DNA of 64,000 nucleotides, from assembly GCA_030512335.1 (NCBI GenBank), contig JAULSU010000001.1, forward strand, positions 3,968,001 through 4,032,000, in the 5' to 3' direction. Below are positions 34,717-45,733 of this stretch, in pieces; position 1 is the first letter of the stretch; every line of letters starts with the position of its first letter. Below the pieces are notes generated by a model that ran no database searches, was not told the DNA's origin, and saw only the letters and a list, made by a program, of their open reading frames with translations. The stretch is from Immersiella caudata (Eukaryota > Ascomycota > Sordariomycetes > Sordariales > Lasiosphaeriaceae). The position numbers and the translations under genes were made by a program.

Positions 34717-35408
34717 CCTGAATGGATCGTTTGGCGTTGCGCAACGTTAGGCGCGGGGAATCCGGTGGCGTGGGCGTGTAGCTCAGAACAGCAAACTGTG
34801 TTACCGCCTGCTCAATATTCTCGGTATTTTCGTCGTTAGGAGAGCTTTCTGGGGCAGAAAAACGCGGGTCCGTCTGGGTTTCGAAGGCGTCCAAAGAGTG
34901 TGATGCGACTGGGCTGAGCTTGGGATGATTTGGATTTTGGGGAGGCTTGGTGATCGTCTCCGCTGCAGCTTGGTTCAGAAGGGTGGGGTGGAGGGGTCGG
35001 AAAATGGAGAAGTGGAGCGGGAGCTTGTGCCAAAACCACTCGGGGAAGGGTACAGCTCAGATTCGACAACGGATATCCCCCACAGCGCAGCTTGGTCATG
35101 GCTCATGCTTCATAACGAGAGGTAGGCGATTTCGTTTTGACGCTTGTTTTTACACGCAAATGGTTCCCTTGGGTATAAATTTTTAAATTAACAAATGCTC
35201 AAAGGATAACACATTTTGATGGCAGTCCGCAAGGCCCCTCCTTGGTATTCTCGTCCTCGGGCTCCAATGGCTTTGTGTGCTTCGTTTCCTCCTTAGCTGG
35301 CGCTGCTGGCGCAGTCTCCTGGACTGATGCACCGTTTGCAATGCCCCCTTCCACTCCAAGCATTAGCAACTTCAGGCGCCACAGAGCCCTCTCCGCTGCT
35401 ACGTGTAT
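34717..35408. other. Intergenic gap
   Basis: Upstream of CSN4 and downstream of the quinone reductase. It should contain the CSN4 promoter. An AT-rich patch lies at 35175-35200. Confidence 0.4.
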
Positions 35409-36079
35409 TTACGCACCGAAGGCCTTGGCGACGGTCTTGTAAAACTCCTCGCCCTGGATAGTCGCAACCTCCTTCTCCCGGTCCGACGGCTGTCGGCTGC
35501 CGTCAGGGCCAGCCAGAGTACCGGCGCCCCAGGGACCTCCGCCATGGGGCTCAGAAAGATCCGTCATCTGAGCGAAAGCCTTGGCGTAGCCGAGGGGCAC
35601 GTAGATGATGCCGTGGTGGGCGAGAGTGCTCATGGCGGAGATGGCCGTCGACTCCTGACCACCGCCCATGCTGGCTGTCGAGAGGAAGACGCCGGCATAC
35701 TTGCCCCAGAAGCCTCCAGTCGACCATTGCTTGCCGCTCTTGTCCCAGAAGGCCTTCCACTGGGTGGGGAAGTTGCCGTACCTCGTCGGGATACCAAGAA
35801 GGAATGCATCGTACTCGGCAAGAACCGCGGGGTCCTCGAGGACAGGAATGTCGGTGGGCTTTGCCGGGGCGTACATTTTGTCGAGGACATCTTGGGGAAG
35901 AGTCTCGGCGATCTGGAACAGGTCGGCCTTGCCGCCAGCCTTCTCAATACCGGCCTTCTCGGCTTCGGCGAGTTGCCTAATATGGCCGTACATGGAATAC
36001 TGTGAAGGGTAAGCGTTCAGCTTGGTGGTGAATGAAGCTGGAGAAAACTTACAAAGACGATAGCGACCTTGGGAGCCAT
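35409..36079 (-). CDS. NAD(P)H:quinone oxidoreductase, WrbA/Pst2 type
   Basis: Exons 36079-36053 and 35999-35409 join to 205 residues. The flavodoxin-like fold is seen as MAPKVAIVFYSMYGHIRQLAEAE (strand 1 and FMN phosphate loop), IPTRYGNFPTQWKAFWDKSGKQW (second FMN loop), FLSTASMGGGQESTA and PLGYA..HGGGPWGAGT, all diagnostic of type IV quinone oxidoreductases (WrbA; yeast Pst2/Rfs1/Ycp4). These FMN enzymes reduce quinones by two electrons, protecting against redox cycling, and are often eisosome-associated in fungi. The only intron (53 nt) follows the first nine codons. Confidence 0.95.
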
Positions 36080-37847
36080 TTTGGTGGTTGGTGGTGTGGA
36101 TAGGCACTGGAAAGTGCAGTATTGGGATGAGGTAGTCGAAGGTGGACTGAACCGTTGGATGAGGTGCCTTCACTGTCTCGTATGGGATGCAAAGGCGGGA
36201 AGCTATGTGAGGGGTCAAGCAACTGGTATATATACTTCAGAGCTGCCACTGTCCCGGGACATTACTACGCTGTACCACAGATCCGCCAGACGCAGGTTCG
36301 ACCGGCTGAGGGCGGACCCCGACGGAGGGGTGTGCCATTGTCGTCGGACTGTAGGGCAGGCCGCATTCGTCATGATCTAATAATCAGCGCTACCTGAACG
36401 CCAGGGGTGGCTCCGCGGAATTGGATGGTAATTGTGGGAAGAGACGTTTCATTCCCAATCGAATTGGCTCTGATTCGTTCCGTGGTGGGGTATCCGCAAG
36501 TCCAAGATGCTGTTGATGTTCCAGGGCTCTCCTCGATGCATTGCCCAGGGAACGATCCAAGGGGAGGAATGCCCCTCACTGATGCCCGTCAACGCCTTTA
36601 CACCACGACCCTGCATTCAGCTTCCCCACCTGCATGTCGCGTCCTAACAGAGTGGCCCGAGCCCCAGCCCGAGCTCCGCTCTCCTCTTCCAGTTCCGCTG
36701 CTAGGTGGCGACTCTGTTGGCCCGGTCACCCGGGCCCCGCTGCTGAGGAAGCGCTGAATAAACAGCTGACACTCCATTCTGTCATCTATAGCTTCAACCC
36801 TCGAAATCCACGGATGTTGCACCTGCATCCCCACCTTGGCTCGCTACTCGCCATGCTCGCCTCTGCAAGTGGATGACAGTTCCTCTGTGCTCCTCCCATT
36901 TGTTCGCTGACTAAAGGGTTTGCCTTAGTTCCACCATTTGCTTCTTGTCTGATAATAGCGTGCTTAGAGTGGCTCTTGGCTCTCGTTCTCCCAGCTAGAC
37001 CATCTTCGTATCTCTTCGGTCCGCATTGGCTCCTGGTTATACAGATTTCGTCCCTCGTGGTTGTCAAACGCGACTTGGTATCTTCGCCGCGACACTATAT
37101 GGCTCCCGCCTCGGCTCGAGCCACCGTGCCGCGAGGCTCTGCGTCGCGGATCACATCGAGCTGCCGTGCTCTCGGACGGACGATGGGACTGCGGTTTGTG
37201 ATCAAACCCCGCCCAGAACCGCAGCTGCACCGCGACGAATGCGGCGGGATGAGGCCGCCTCATCTTTGGCTGGCATTGGGCGTTGAGACCCTAGTGGCGG
37301 ACGAGGATTGCAGCGGCAGACGCGATTACTGAGATCGGGGTACACCGCGCCTGTGACCGTTCGATCCTGATGAACGGTTCGGCTCCAAATCGTTGCCCTG
37401 CTTGCGCCCGAGTGGTCCTGTGCCGTCAACCGGCAGTTAAACCCCCACGACGGGGCCGCTTCAGTCCCCATACCGAATCTCGGCAGCTTTTCCGATTTGG
37501 AGTCCATACGGCGCCTTCAACACTGGTATTACGGCCAGAACGTCCTTGTGGAGTGTGTTGCTTGAGACGTCTCTGTTCCCTCCGCAACCCCTTTGCGTAT
37601 TATTTTAGATAAGGAGACGCTGATTCCATGCCTTTGGTGTTTCTGTCCGCCCCTTTGAACCCCGCGATGCAACCTAACTCTTGTTTCCACACGCCGATCA
37701 GAGTCCCGAAGTTAGGGTCTCGAAACATGCTCGGGTTTATTTCCGTCTTCCACCGTTTCCCACTTTTTCGTTCTATTTCTCCAGATCGACGTCCACGCCA
37801 ATCAAAACTCCGACAATGCATGCCCCTTCACCTCCTTTTGCTGCAAA
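36080..37847. other. Intergenic region, nothing recognised
   Basis: About 1.8 kb between the quinone reductase start and the 3' end of the MCT-type transporter. A T-arm-like string at 36293 lacks the rest of a tRNA. No supported gene. Confidence 0.45.
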
Positions 37848-39487
37848 TCAGAACTTCAAACCCCCTTGACGCTTGAAAACCATGAACCTCGCGGTCCCAT
37901 ACAGTCCTGTCGCAACGAGCAAACCAGCCCCGCCGTAAGCTATGCAGCCCTTCCAGTTAGCATCGGAGTAACCTTTGACAATCGCCCCAGCTATCGGCGT
38001 CCCAATCAACAACGATGTGCCAGTGACGACAAATCCCATTCCCATTCTCACGCCCACCCGGCTCATATCTGGCGAGAGGCCCACGATAACCGTCGGCGTC
38101 AAGCTCACCACGCCACCCGATAACGCTCCATAGAGCAGAGTGAAGACGACAGAGCCTGCCAAGTTCTTGACTCCAAGCCACCCGAAGGCTGGTGGTCGAT
38201 GTCAGCCACTAACTTCCAATTCAAGACAATGTTTGCGTGTCTCAGGAGGTCTAAAGTAACTCCTCCTCCTCCTCTTGAGACAACAAGGCGAAAAGGCTAA
38301 AGGGGCAAAAACAGCAGCAATCGCACATACCAATAATAGTGCTCCCGACCATGCAAAATACCAGGACGTTCAGAGCGCCCCATCGATCGGCCAGGGCGTT
38401 TGGAATGATTCGACCAAACACGGATCCGGCGTTAAGAAGAGTGACGAGGTACGGTGCGAAATCTGCAGTCGTCACATTGTACGTGTTGGCGAAAACTGCG
38501 ATGTAAAAGAACGGAACGTATAACGTCAAGAACGAGAAAAAGCCAGCCATGGTGAAGGTCATGTAAGGCAGGTCCCGGAACGCAGATGGGTCGAGGATTC
38601 GCGTGCGACGACCGCTTGGCGGGAGGCGAGTGCGCATAAAGGCGATGGGAATCGCGGAAAAAGCCAACAAAATGAAGGCGATAACCCGTGTTGTCCAACC
38701 GAAGCCAATCTTAGGCTCTAGCCGGCTGAAGATGATAGGAATGACGATGCCAGCAACAGGCGAGCCAGCTGATGAGATTCCGAGCACCAAAGCACGATGG
38801 CGCGCAAAGTACTGTGATAGGATCGCCGCCGACGGAAGGAAAACGAGGCCCATTCCCACGCCAACACATATGCCTTGAGCCAGAAGGAACTGCCAGTAGG
38901 CAAAACAGAGCGAGGTCATGAACATGCCGAAGACGATCATAAAGAGTCCGACAACAACCAGAGCGCGGAAGTGTCCAGCATCGTACAGCCCTCCGGAAAA
39001 CACGCCAGTGAAGAACAACAGCGAGGCTTGTAGTGAGCCAATCCAAGAGATGTCGGAAGGGGGTCTGTCCTTGAGAATATCCATTTCGTAAAAGGCTTGG
39101 AACACGCCGAAGGAGTTGATCAGACCCCATGTGCACCTGTAGTATTATCCGTCAGCTATGCCCCTTGAAGGTGTTTTCTAGGCAACGCAATGTCTCAAGC
39201 GCGCTCACATCACGCCTAAGACATCTAACAAAGGCACGAATAACCAAAATGGGAGTTAGATGGTGGTGAGGAAAGACTGACACGAGAATAGCAGCAGAAC
39301 CGAGGACCTGGAGCCATGCTTGAAGGCCGCCGTCGGGAGGCGGGCCGGGCGGCGCCGGGCCGGCTGCCGTAGCCGGTGTTGGTGTAGGATCCGCGAGTTC
39401 CTTCTTGCTTTCCTCCACTATCTCGACTTTCTCATCGGCTCGGTCCGTGTCCGAGAAGTCGGACCTGCCGACTACTGCTTTCTCCAT
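37848..39487 (-). CDS. MFS transporter, monocarboxylate-transporter type
   Basis: Exons 39487-39282, 39136-38331 and 38188-37848 join to 450 residues. The N-terminal ~50 residues are cytosolic and acidic/Pro-rich, ending in PPPDGGLQAWLQVLG, the conserved lead-in to helix 1 of fungal MCT-like permeases. The first helix continues CTWGLINSFGVFQAFYE. Twelve helices can be followed, with GxGxG-type LLAQGICVGVGMGLVFLPS in helix 4, GRRTRILDPSAFRDLPY in the central loop and GSVFGRIIPNALADRWG after helix 7-8. The family moves monocarboxylates or unrelated small acids, but many fungal members have unknown substrates. The nearest downstream genes are relics, so context gives no substrate clue. Confidence 0.9.
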
Positions 39488-41907
39488 GGTTTGACGTTCC
39501 CGCCTCGACTGCCTTGACCCGCCAACACAGAAGTGGCGCGACCGTTATCTGTATCACCAGCGCTTGTTAGACCGGCGCTTATCGGTCGTCTCGATCCGTG
39601 GAGTCGCAGCAGAGTTGTTGTGGTGTTGACCGAAACGTGGAACACGCTCCGACGCAGCACTCGGCGGGAAGCGCTGTCAACAAAACGGACCGGAGACAAC
39701 CTGCACCTTCCTGAGGTAGGATCTGATGGGCGTAGCGCATATTAACTAGAAGATGCGGGCCCTCTTCGAGGCAACGGTCCCGAGTGGGCTCCGCTTCACG
39801 GCGCGGTTTCGCCCCCCTCATTTTTCCACGGGTTGCATCGCTGAATCCGGATTAGACAAGTGCTCGGTAGATGACAAAAGCTTGGGGGTTTTGGGGAGGG
39901 CTCGCGTCTCGCGTTTTCGTACGGCTTGTTTGGTCCATCAAGCATGCGGCCTGCAACGGAAAGTGGGTTGAAGGTGAACGGCGCTCTTGGCACCCTGCCA
40001 TTTTCAGATTACTGAAACGATCTCCCACGTTGACAATAGTGCAATTCCCTACAGGTCACCTGCTATATTGTGTTACCTGTGTTTGCGGTATCCGCTTTCT
40101 CGGGAATACGACGAAGACGTCAGGGAGACTGTGCCAGCCACCTGCATGACTAGACCGACGTCTCAGAATGGGATGAGGGAAAACAGATCCGCCTCGGTGG
40201 TGTCGGTTCCGGAAGTGCTGACCGCCCCACAGCGTAGCTGCACCCCAGCATGGTACCGCGTATTGAATCCGACGCTGATTTGTAGAGACTGCGTCTTCTT
40301 GACTTTGACGGCAAGAGCGCCTTCCAAACTGTCAACGCCAAGTTATATGGGGCGGAGTTGTGGCGCAGACCACCGTTATTTCCTTATCTCTATCTCAACC
40401 TCATCAAAAGCCCACAAGGAAGGCCACCCACGGGACGAAAAGCACTGCTGAGAGATCGCTATCACTTCCTAACAACCGACCGTGATGTCCAAATTCTCCT
40501 TACCGAACCCTATCTGGGCACCCTCATCACTTCCTTTCTGACCATACGGAATTTCTCTTTACATCCATCTCCAAAATCTGCACCGTTACACTTCCAAGAG
40601 ACTGCCCGGGTCGCTCTGTACTCCTCTTTTCCTGCAGCCTGTCCTCCTCGCCCTGCCCGATTACCGGTGCTGACACCGATCCGGATACTGATCCCGACGC
40701 CTTGGCCGCCCTATTTGAACTTTCGCGTCGTCTACCTCGCTGCCGTGCAGTTAGGTGCTTCACAGTCCGGAGGACCCCTGAGAATGGTTGTTGAAGGGCA
40801 GGGGCGGTAAAGGATCTTGCTTCTCCCGACCTACCACCAACCTGGGCAATTCCCGTCATTGTGACGGCGGTAGTCTTGCATGGAGCAACATGTTTCTTCT
40901 TGCGTGATCTACGCACTCCGCTTGTGTGCCAGCAAGCACAACCTATGGCTTGTGGAAGACATTTTCCGGGCGTGTACATTCCAGCCGTCTGGGGTATGAG
41001 AGGGTCTCGGTGTGAATGGCCTCTCTCGGCACCAAGACTCAGGTGCGGTAGCAAGTAACGAGGAGGGAGGCCGGCAGAGCGTCGACGCTACAAGCACAGG
41101 AGGGGCAGTTTCCCCTGCTCTGGGCAAACAGCCGACAAAGTCGCGTCCTTCAGCTGTCTGAGTTGACATATCGTCATAGGTATGGGGCGTTTTTATTCCA
41201 CCAAGCTTGAATGCAGAGCTACACCGCAGAGTGATAATAGCGTAATAACTTTCCCCTCATTAAACCACAAGGACGTCCAAGCAGGTAGTTTGGGTGCTTA
41301 TATCGCCGTTGTCAGAACAACCTGCCGTGGTCGAGCCCACTTTACTAGTTTACAGCCACCGTGTTTTAAGGGGGTTGGCGGAAGAATTAGTGGTTGCCAT
41401 GAGTTTTGGTGTTTGTGCTGCCGAATGGTGTTTGTTTCGGCCACCGTTGTAGGCGTTGTAGTAACGAATCACAAAGAAAAGCCTCAATTTTGGGAGGCCT
41501 TCCTATATGATTGTCTTATTCAAGTCTGTTCTCTTGTCGTCAGTCCCTGCAGTCGAGAGGTTGCTTGCCACTTCCAAAAATTCTGGCCCGTCAAGCATCC
41601 AGACTGCCTCATGACAGCTTCAAAGCTGTCTTTGCTGTAAGAGGTCGATGTTGTTTTCCTAGCATTATGCTGGAGCCCGGCAGAGACCAAAATCTGCGGC
41701 GAACTACAGAGCAAGCAGCAGTGCCCGAATTCTGAAATTGCAACCTGATCATTTAAGGCGAATCTAGGTGACGGATAGAAACCTTCGTCGTCCGTAGCCC
41801 TGAGCTGGGGTACGTAGATGGCCACACGTAGCCGTTGTTACTTCTTCTTCAAGATCACCATGGCCTACTCCAACACTATTTTCTACTCTCGCCATACTCA
41901 GCCTGCA
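39488..41907. other. Long intergenic region, little recognised
   Basis: About 2.4 kb between the MCT-type transporter start and the first relic. A minus-strand open stretch at 41520-41825 might be another decayed fragment, but it has no recognisable family. The left end is the transporter promoter. Confidence 0.4.
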
Positions 41908-42730
41908 TCACCAAGCCGCCAAAAAGGGTATACGCGGTCTCATCACTCGCTTCATTAGGCCTGCCTCCCTCAACAGCCAGCGTCTCCACCGGATCGTCAC
42001 CCTTGATGGCCTGTAGCGACCATTCTGATGGGCCCGGCATCTCACACGCGTGCCGACCGCCTCTTTGCAGAGCTCCCTAGAGCTTGGTCCGCAGGCCTTT
42101 TCTTGGTTTGGGTCAATATCTCTGCTCAAAAGAGGCTTGAAGAACTCAAAGATTTCTTCCGAGACCATCTTGGCCCTATCGTGATTCAAAGACCTGGGGT
42201 TGAGCTTCTCGAGAAATTCAACTGTCAGTATTCTCCACTCAGTGATCAGATTCTCGGAGACTGGAAGTCCAATGTTAGCTTATCATCAAAAGAAAGTCCT
42301 GCTACAGACGGTTGTCGCTGAGGCTCAGTCTTCGGGATGACGGAGTGCGGTCCATTCTCTATGCGGGGAGCCGAGCAATGGCATGGATACGTTGGCGAAG
42401 TCCGGTGGACTTGGAAATCACCTATTGGGTGCTGATCTTCTTGGTGCTCGCCTTGTCCAGAATGATATTTCTGAACTCAGATTCCTTGTGGCGCAACAAC
42501 TCTGTCTCTTCGCGAAGCCCGCAGATTCTTTGTTCATACTGCTCGACCTGCCTTTCCCTCTGCTACAAGATGAGCAAGGTATTGTCACGTCCCCTTTGAG
42601 CCTCTGCGAGCTTACGAGTCCATTGCTCTTCCCGGCTGGCGAGGGTGGCTTGTTGGAGATTCAAATCGAGGACTTTCGACCGGCAGCGGCCAGAAAATGC
42701 TGCGCGTGTGAGAAACCGGCAAATTGATCA
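41908..42730 (-). pseudogene. Coiled-coil gene relic with TAG stops
   Basis: Reading the minus strand in one frame gives a strongly helical, Gln/Glu/Arg-rich sequence: LQQATLASREEQWTRKLAEA, then RERQVEQYEQRI, GLREETELLRHKESEFRNII. After a small GCTAAC..CAG intron-like gap it continues ENLITEWRILTVEFLEKLN, MVSEEIFEFFKPLLSRDIDP. The C-terminal piece GDDPVETLAVEGGRPNEASD..LVMQAEYGESRK ends at a TAG near 41908 in a shifted frame. Four in-frame TAGs interrupt the reading, each one C-to-T step away from CAG. No intact start was found. I read it as a formerly functional coiled-coil protein gene of unknown family. Confidence 0.6.
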
Positions 42731-43091
42731 TCTTGTGGTTGTTGTTTCTGGATTGATGGAGGTTGTTGATGAGGAAGAAAATTGTAAGGGGGGAGAGGAG
42801 GTAAGAGGTGTTATTCTGGCTCGAGGTTTGAGTGCCGGCTCGCCAGGCTTCCTTCGTTGAAGTCATTTTGACGCCGATAAAAGCCACCTTCAGGATACGG
42901 CGGTCTTTTTTTTTGGGGGCTTGTGAAAAGGCATCGGTACCCACTTTGTTTGAACACGGGGCCTCGGTGTTTGTGTTTTTTATACCGTGCTTTTATTTAT
43001 GGCTTGTAGCCATAAATCCAAAATCCAAATCCAAAGCTGCTCCAGGTTCTGAACCCTTGCTCTAATTATCGTGCGCAATTGGTGCGCCGCC

Positions 43092-43458
43092 CTACTCCGC
43101 CTGGTCAGCAACATCCATCACCTGGGCCAGGAAGGGATTCGCCGGGTTGACGAACAACTTCTCCTTCACTGTCTCAAGGATTGGTGATGACCACTTTATT
43201 CGGAAGCGCATGAAACTTGTCGTTCAGTGCATTCAGGACATTCCTTATTTGCCGCAGGACCTCGACGAGCTGAATGTCGAGGCTCCGCTGAGAAATGGCT
43301 CGAGTGTCTGCCATGTGGGCGTCTCCTTCCTCCATTGCATCTGGCGGGGCCCGGATGACTTGGCCAAGGACGTTTTGTACCAGGGCCTCAACGAGGACGC
43401 GATTGATATGGCCGCCTGCTAGGAAACGACGACAACAGACCAGAATCGAGGCATCCAT
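43092..43458 (-). other. Short coding stretch, small gene or relic
   Basis: From an ATG at 43458 the frame reads MDASILVCCRRFLAGGHINR, VLVEALVQNVLGQVI..and LDIQLVEVLRQIRNVLNAL, and stops at TGA near 43170. In the next frame the sequence WSSPILETVKEKLFVNPANP, FLAQVMDVADQAE* reads cleanly to 43092. The two halves can be joined by a one-base shift, or by a poor GTCCTG..AAG intron (about 46 nt) that keeps phase. So it is either a protein of about 105 residues or a decayed fragment. No family was recognised; it lies divergently to the Hsp70-like relic and upstream of the coiled-coil relic. Confidence 0.4.
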
Positions 43459-43624
43459 TGTGTGAGGAGTTTGTGGTTCTGGGCTGGTCCTGATCTTTTA
43501 TCCCTGTTCAAATTGGGCGGCCCAGGGCGGTTGCGGCGAGCAAGGTCTCGCGACCGCGAACAGCTGGCGTTGGCGTTGGCGTGGGTGCTATCGACTCGAC
43601 CTTGGCTCCTTTGGGCTACCTACT

Positions 43625-44881
43625 GTGGCGTTTGGAGATGATCTGTGGCAGCCCTGGGCAACCCTAGGGAGACTAGGCAAGTCTGCCCAAACCCGAAGAC
43701 ACTTGCTGACAAACAGGAAGCTGATCAACAACAATGGGCATGGAAGCTATCCGAGACTACTGCAGGGAACACGTATCAACGGGCCCGCGACATTTGAGTC
43801 GGATGAAAAACTTGTCGTTGCCCTCGACCTCGGTACCAATTTCCGGCATTGCCTTCTAGTTCCCGAATAACCCACAAGCTAGGGCAGTCATGGAGTGGAC
43901 CGGTGGCGAGTCGGCCCCGAAGATTTATACACTCATCAGCTACGACCCAGAGAACACCAAATCTTTCTTTCAGGGGGCCTCAGTCAACCAAATAACGAAC
44001 AGGATCATCGGCGTCAAACTCCTTCTGGACCCGGATCAGGAGCGTTCGCTCTATCTGCCAACTAGACATCTTCAGCACGACACTAGAAACTTGCCAAAGA
44101 GGCCCGTCGAAGTCGCAGCCGACTTCATCCGCGCCATCTATGAGCACGCCCTTGTTGAGATTGCCAAGAAGGTTCCCGAGAGGGATATGTCGTTGTGCCA
44201 GAAAAAGTCTGTTCTCTCAGGTAAGCATGACGACTTCTGTTGCAACGTGAATCCACTCTCCCCAGCTGCTACTCATTGACCAGCTGGATGTCGGACAGCC
44301 AACCGAGAGAAGACGTGAAGGGTCAATTGGAGTCCAGACCGTCAGTCAGCTTCACCGTCCATCCAATCACCCTGGATTGCTGAATTGCTGTTTCAGATGG
44401 CCTGGTATTTTGGCATTGGTGAGGATGTGATGATAAACCAGAAAATTAAGTTTCCCTTAACCGCAGCTTGGACAAAGATTTCGCCTCTCCCTATCTCATC
44501 TTCAAGTATAGGTAGCCTTATCGAATGGTCGGATCCGTAGGTGCCCCATGGTACCTTTCACCGACGTACACCCAACTTATGGTTATGTTCTTCCAGGACG
44601 GACCCTCGATACCAATATACAGGACGGAAGATCGGCGTGAATTGCACTTTCCGCAATCAGTTCCGAAGGAGAATTTGAAGGATGTTGTTGACACCAAGGG
44701 CTTCACCTGGTACTTTTTGACCCGTCCCCCGCTAAGCCTGGAGCACAACCTGATACTGGTAGTTCCCAGCTTTGAAGTTCACTACGATCTTGTCATTACA
44801 ATGGAGCCGGCCTTGATGAGGTTCTCACTCGGGTTCGACGGCAAGGAGGTGGGATCGGTTCAGGTTGACTCTGGTAAGTAG
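43625..44881 (+). pseudogene. Fungal Hsp70-like protein relic, internally deleted
   Basis: The N-terminal part reads DEKLVVALDLGTNF, the phosphate-1 strand of the actin/Hsp70 ATPase fold. It then loses frame, passes a TAG and resumes as MEWTGGESAPKIYTLISYDP, IIGVKLLLDPDQERSLYLPT, KRPVEVAADFIRAIYEHALVEIAKKVPE up to about 44220. The next recognisable piece is the C-terminal end near 44790-44870 (YDLVITMEPALMRFSLGFDGKEVGSV). The ~300 residues between, including the second phosphate loop and adenosine motif of the ATPase, are missing. These pieces match the expanded fungal Hsp70-like family (not canonical Ssa/Ssb chaperones). Frameshift, stop and deletion make it non-functional. Confidence 0.75.
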
Positions 44882-45733
44882 ATCTAACGGCAGATTACCG
44901 GAGATCATGGGCCTTTAGGATCAGCATTCGGATCTATGCACCGGGATACACTGTCACAAAAGTCTGGATGTTAGGAACAAAGAGCAAAATGATCATTTTT
45001 GACGGGAGAGAAAAAGCTAGAAACAGAAGGCCGGTCAATGTGCTACACATACAATAGCAGGACTATTCTTTGGAAAACCTAGTAATTCTTCTCAGCTCCG
45101 TGACAAGCACTCCGTAAAACGTGCTGGCACCAAGGCCGTTGGAGGTGGTAGTTACCGTGGGGCCTAGACTCCTTGATTAGCTAAGAGCACCCGGACGAGC
45201 TGGCGATGGATCGGGCGTATGGTAATTGTGTGTGCCACAGGCGAAGAGGAAGGGGATAGGGGGGAACCTGTGGGATGTCATCTGAACTACCTCGAGTTTC
45301 TGAGGTTTTCCTGGTTGGTGTGTTTGAAATACTCACGTAATGGAGTTCACTCAAAGTTGCACGCGTTTCGAGGAGGCTTGAAGTGATTGCGATAGATTCA
45401 GTTGATTGTGCTCTACGTGATTATTTACACCCTGCTCCGGCTTCCAAACCGGCATTCCTCTCAAGGGGCTTTTGAAAGCGACAAATCCCAGACACAAAAA
45501 TCCAAACGACCAAGCTGTGGAAAGATTGAACACTGAACCCAACCACGGTATCTACAACTCCGATCCTGCCCCCTTCCGTTTCACATGTCCGTCATTATAT
45601 TCAAGCATTGTTCCTGCCTTTTGGGAAGGAAACTAAATCATATCCTGCGTGATGTGTGCTATATCTTCAAACATCGTCTGTCCATTAGGTTGGAGATGCT
45701 ATATTCTCGGGGTGGATAGCGTCCGACCCTGGC
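44882..45733. other. Intergenic gap
   Basis: Between the Hsp70-like relic and the 3' end of the PPxY membrane protein. No gene or repeat recognised. Confidence 0.4.

Noticed and set aside
36283..36320. GCAGGTTCGACCGGCTG, T-arm-like sequence
   Set aside because: The stem does not pair and no D or anticodon arm precedes it.
41520..41825. Minus-strand 101-residue open frame next to the coiled-coil relic
   Set aside because: Possible fragment, but no motif, splice context or family resemblance supports it.
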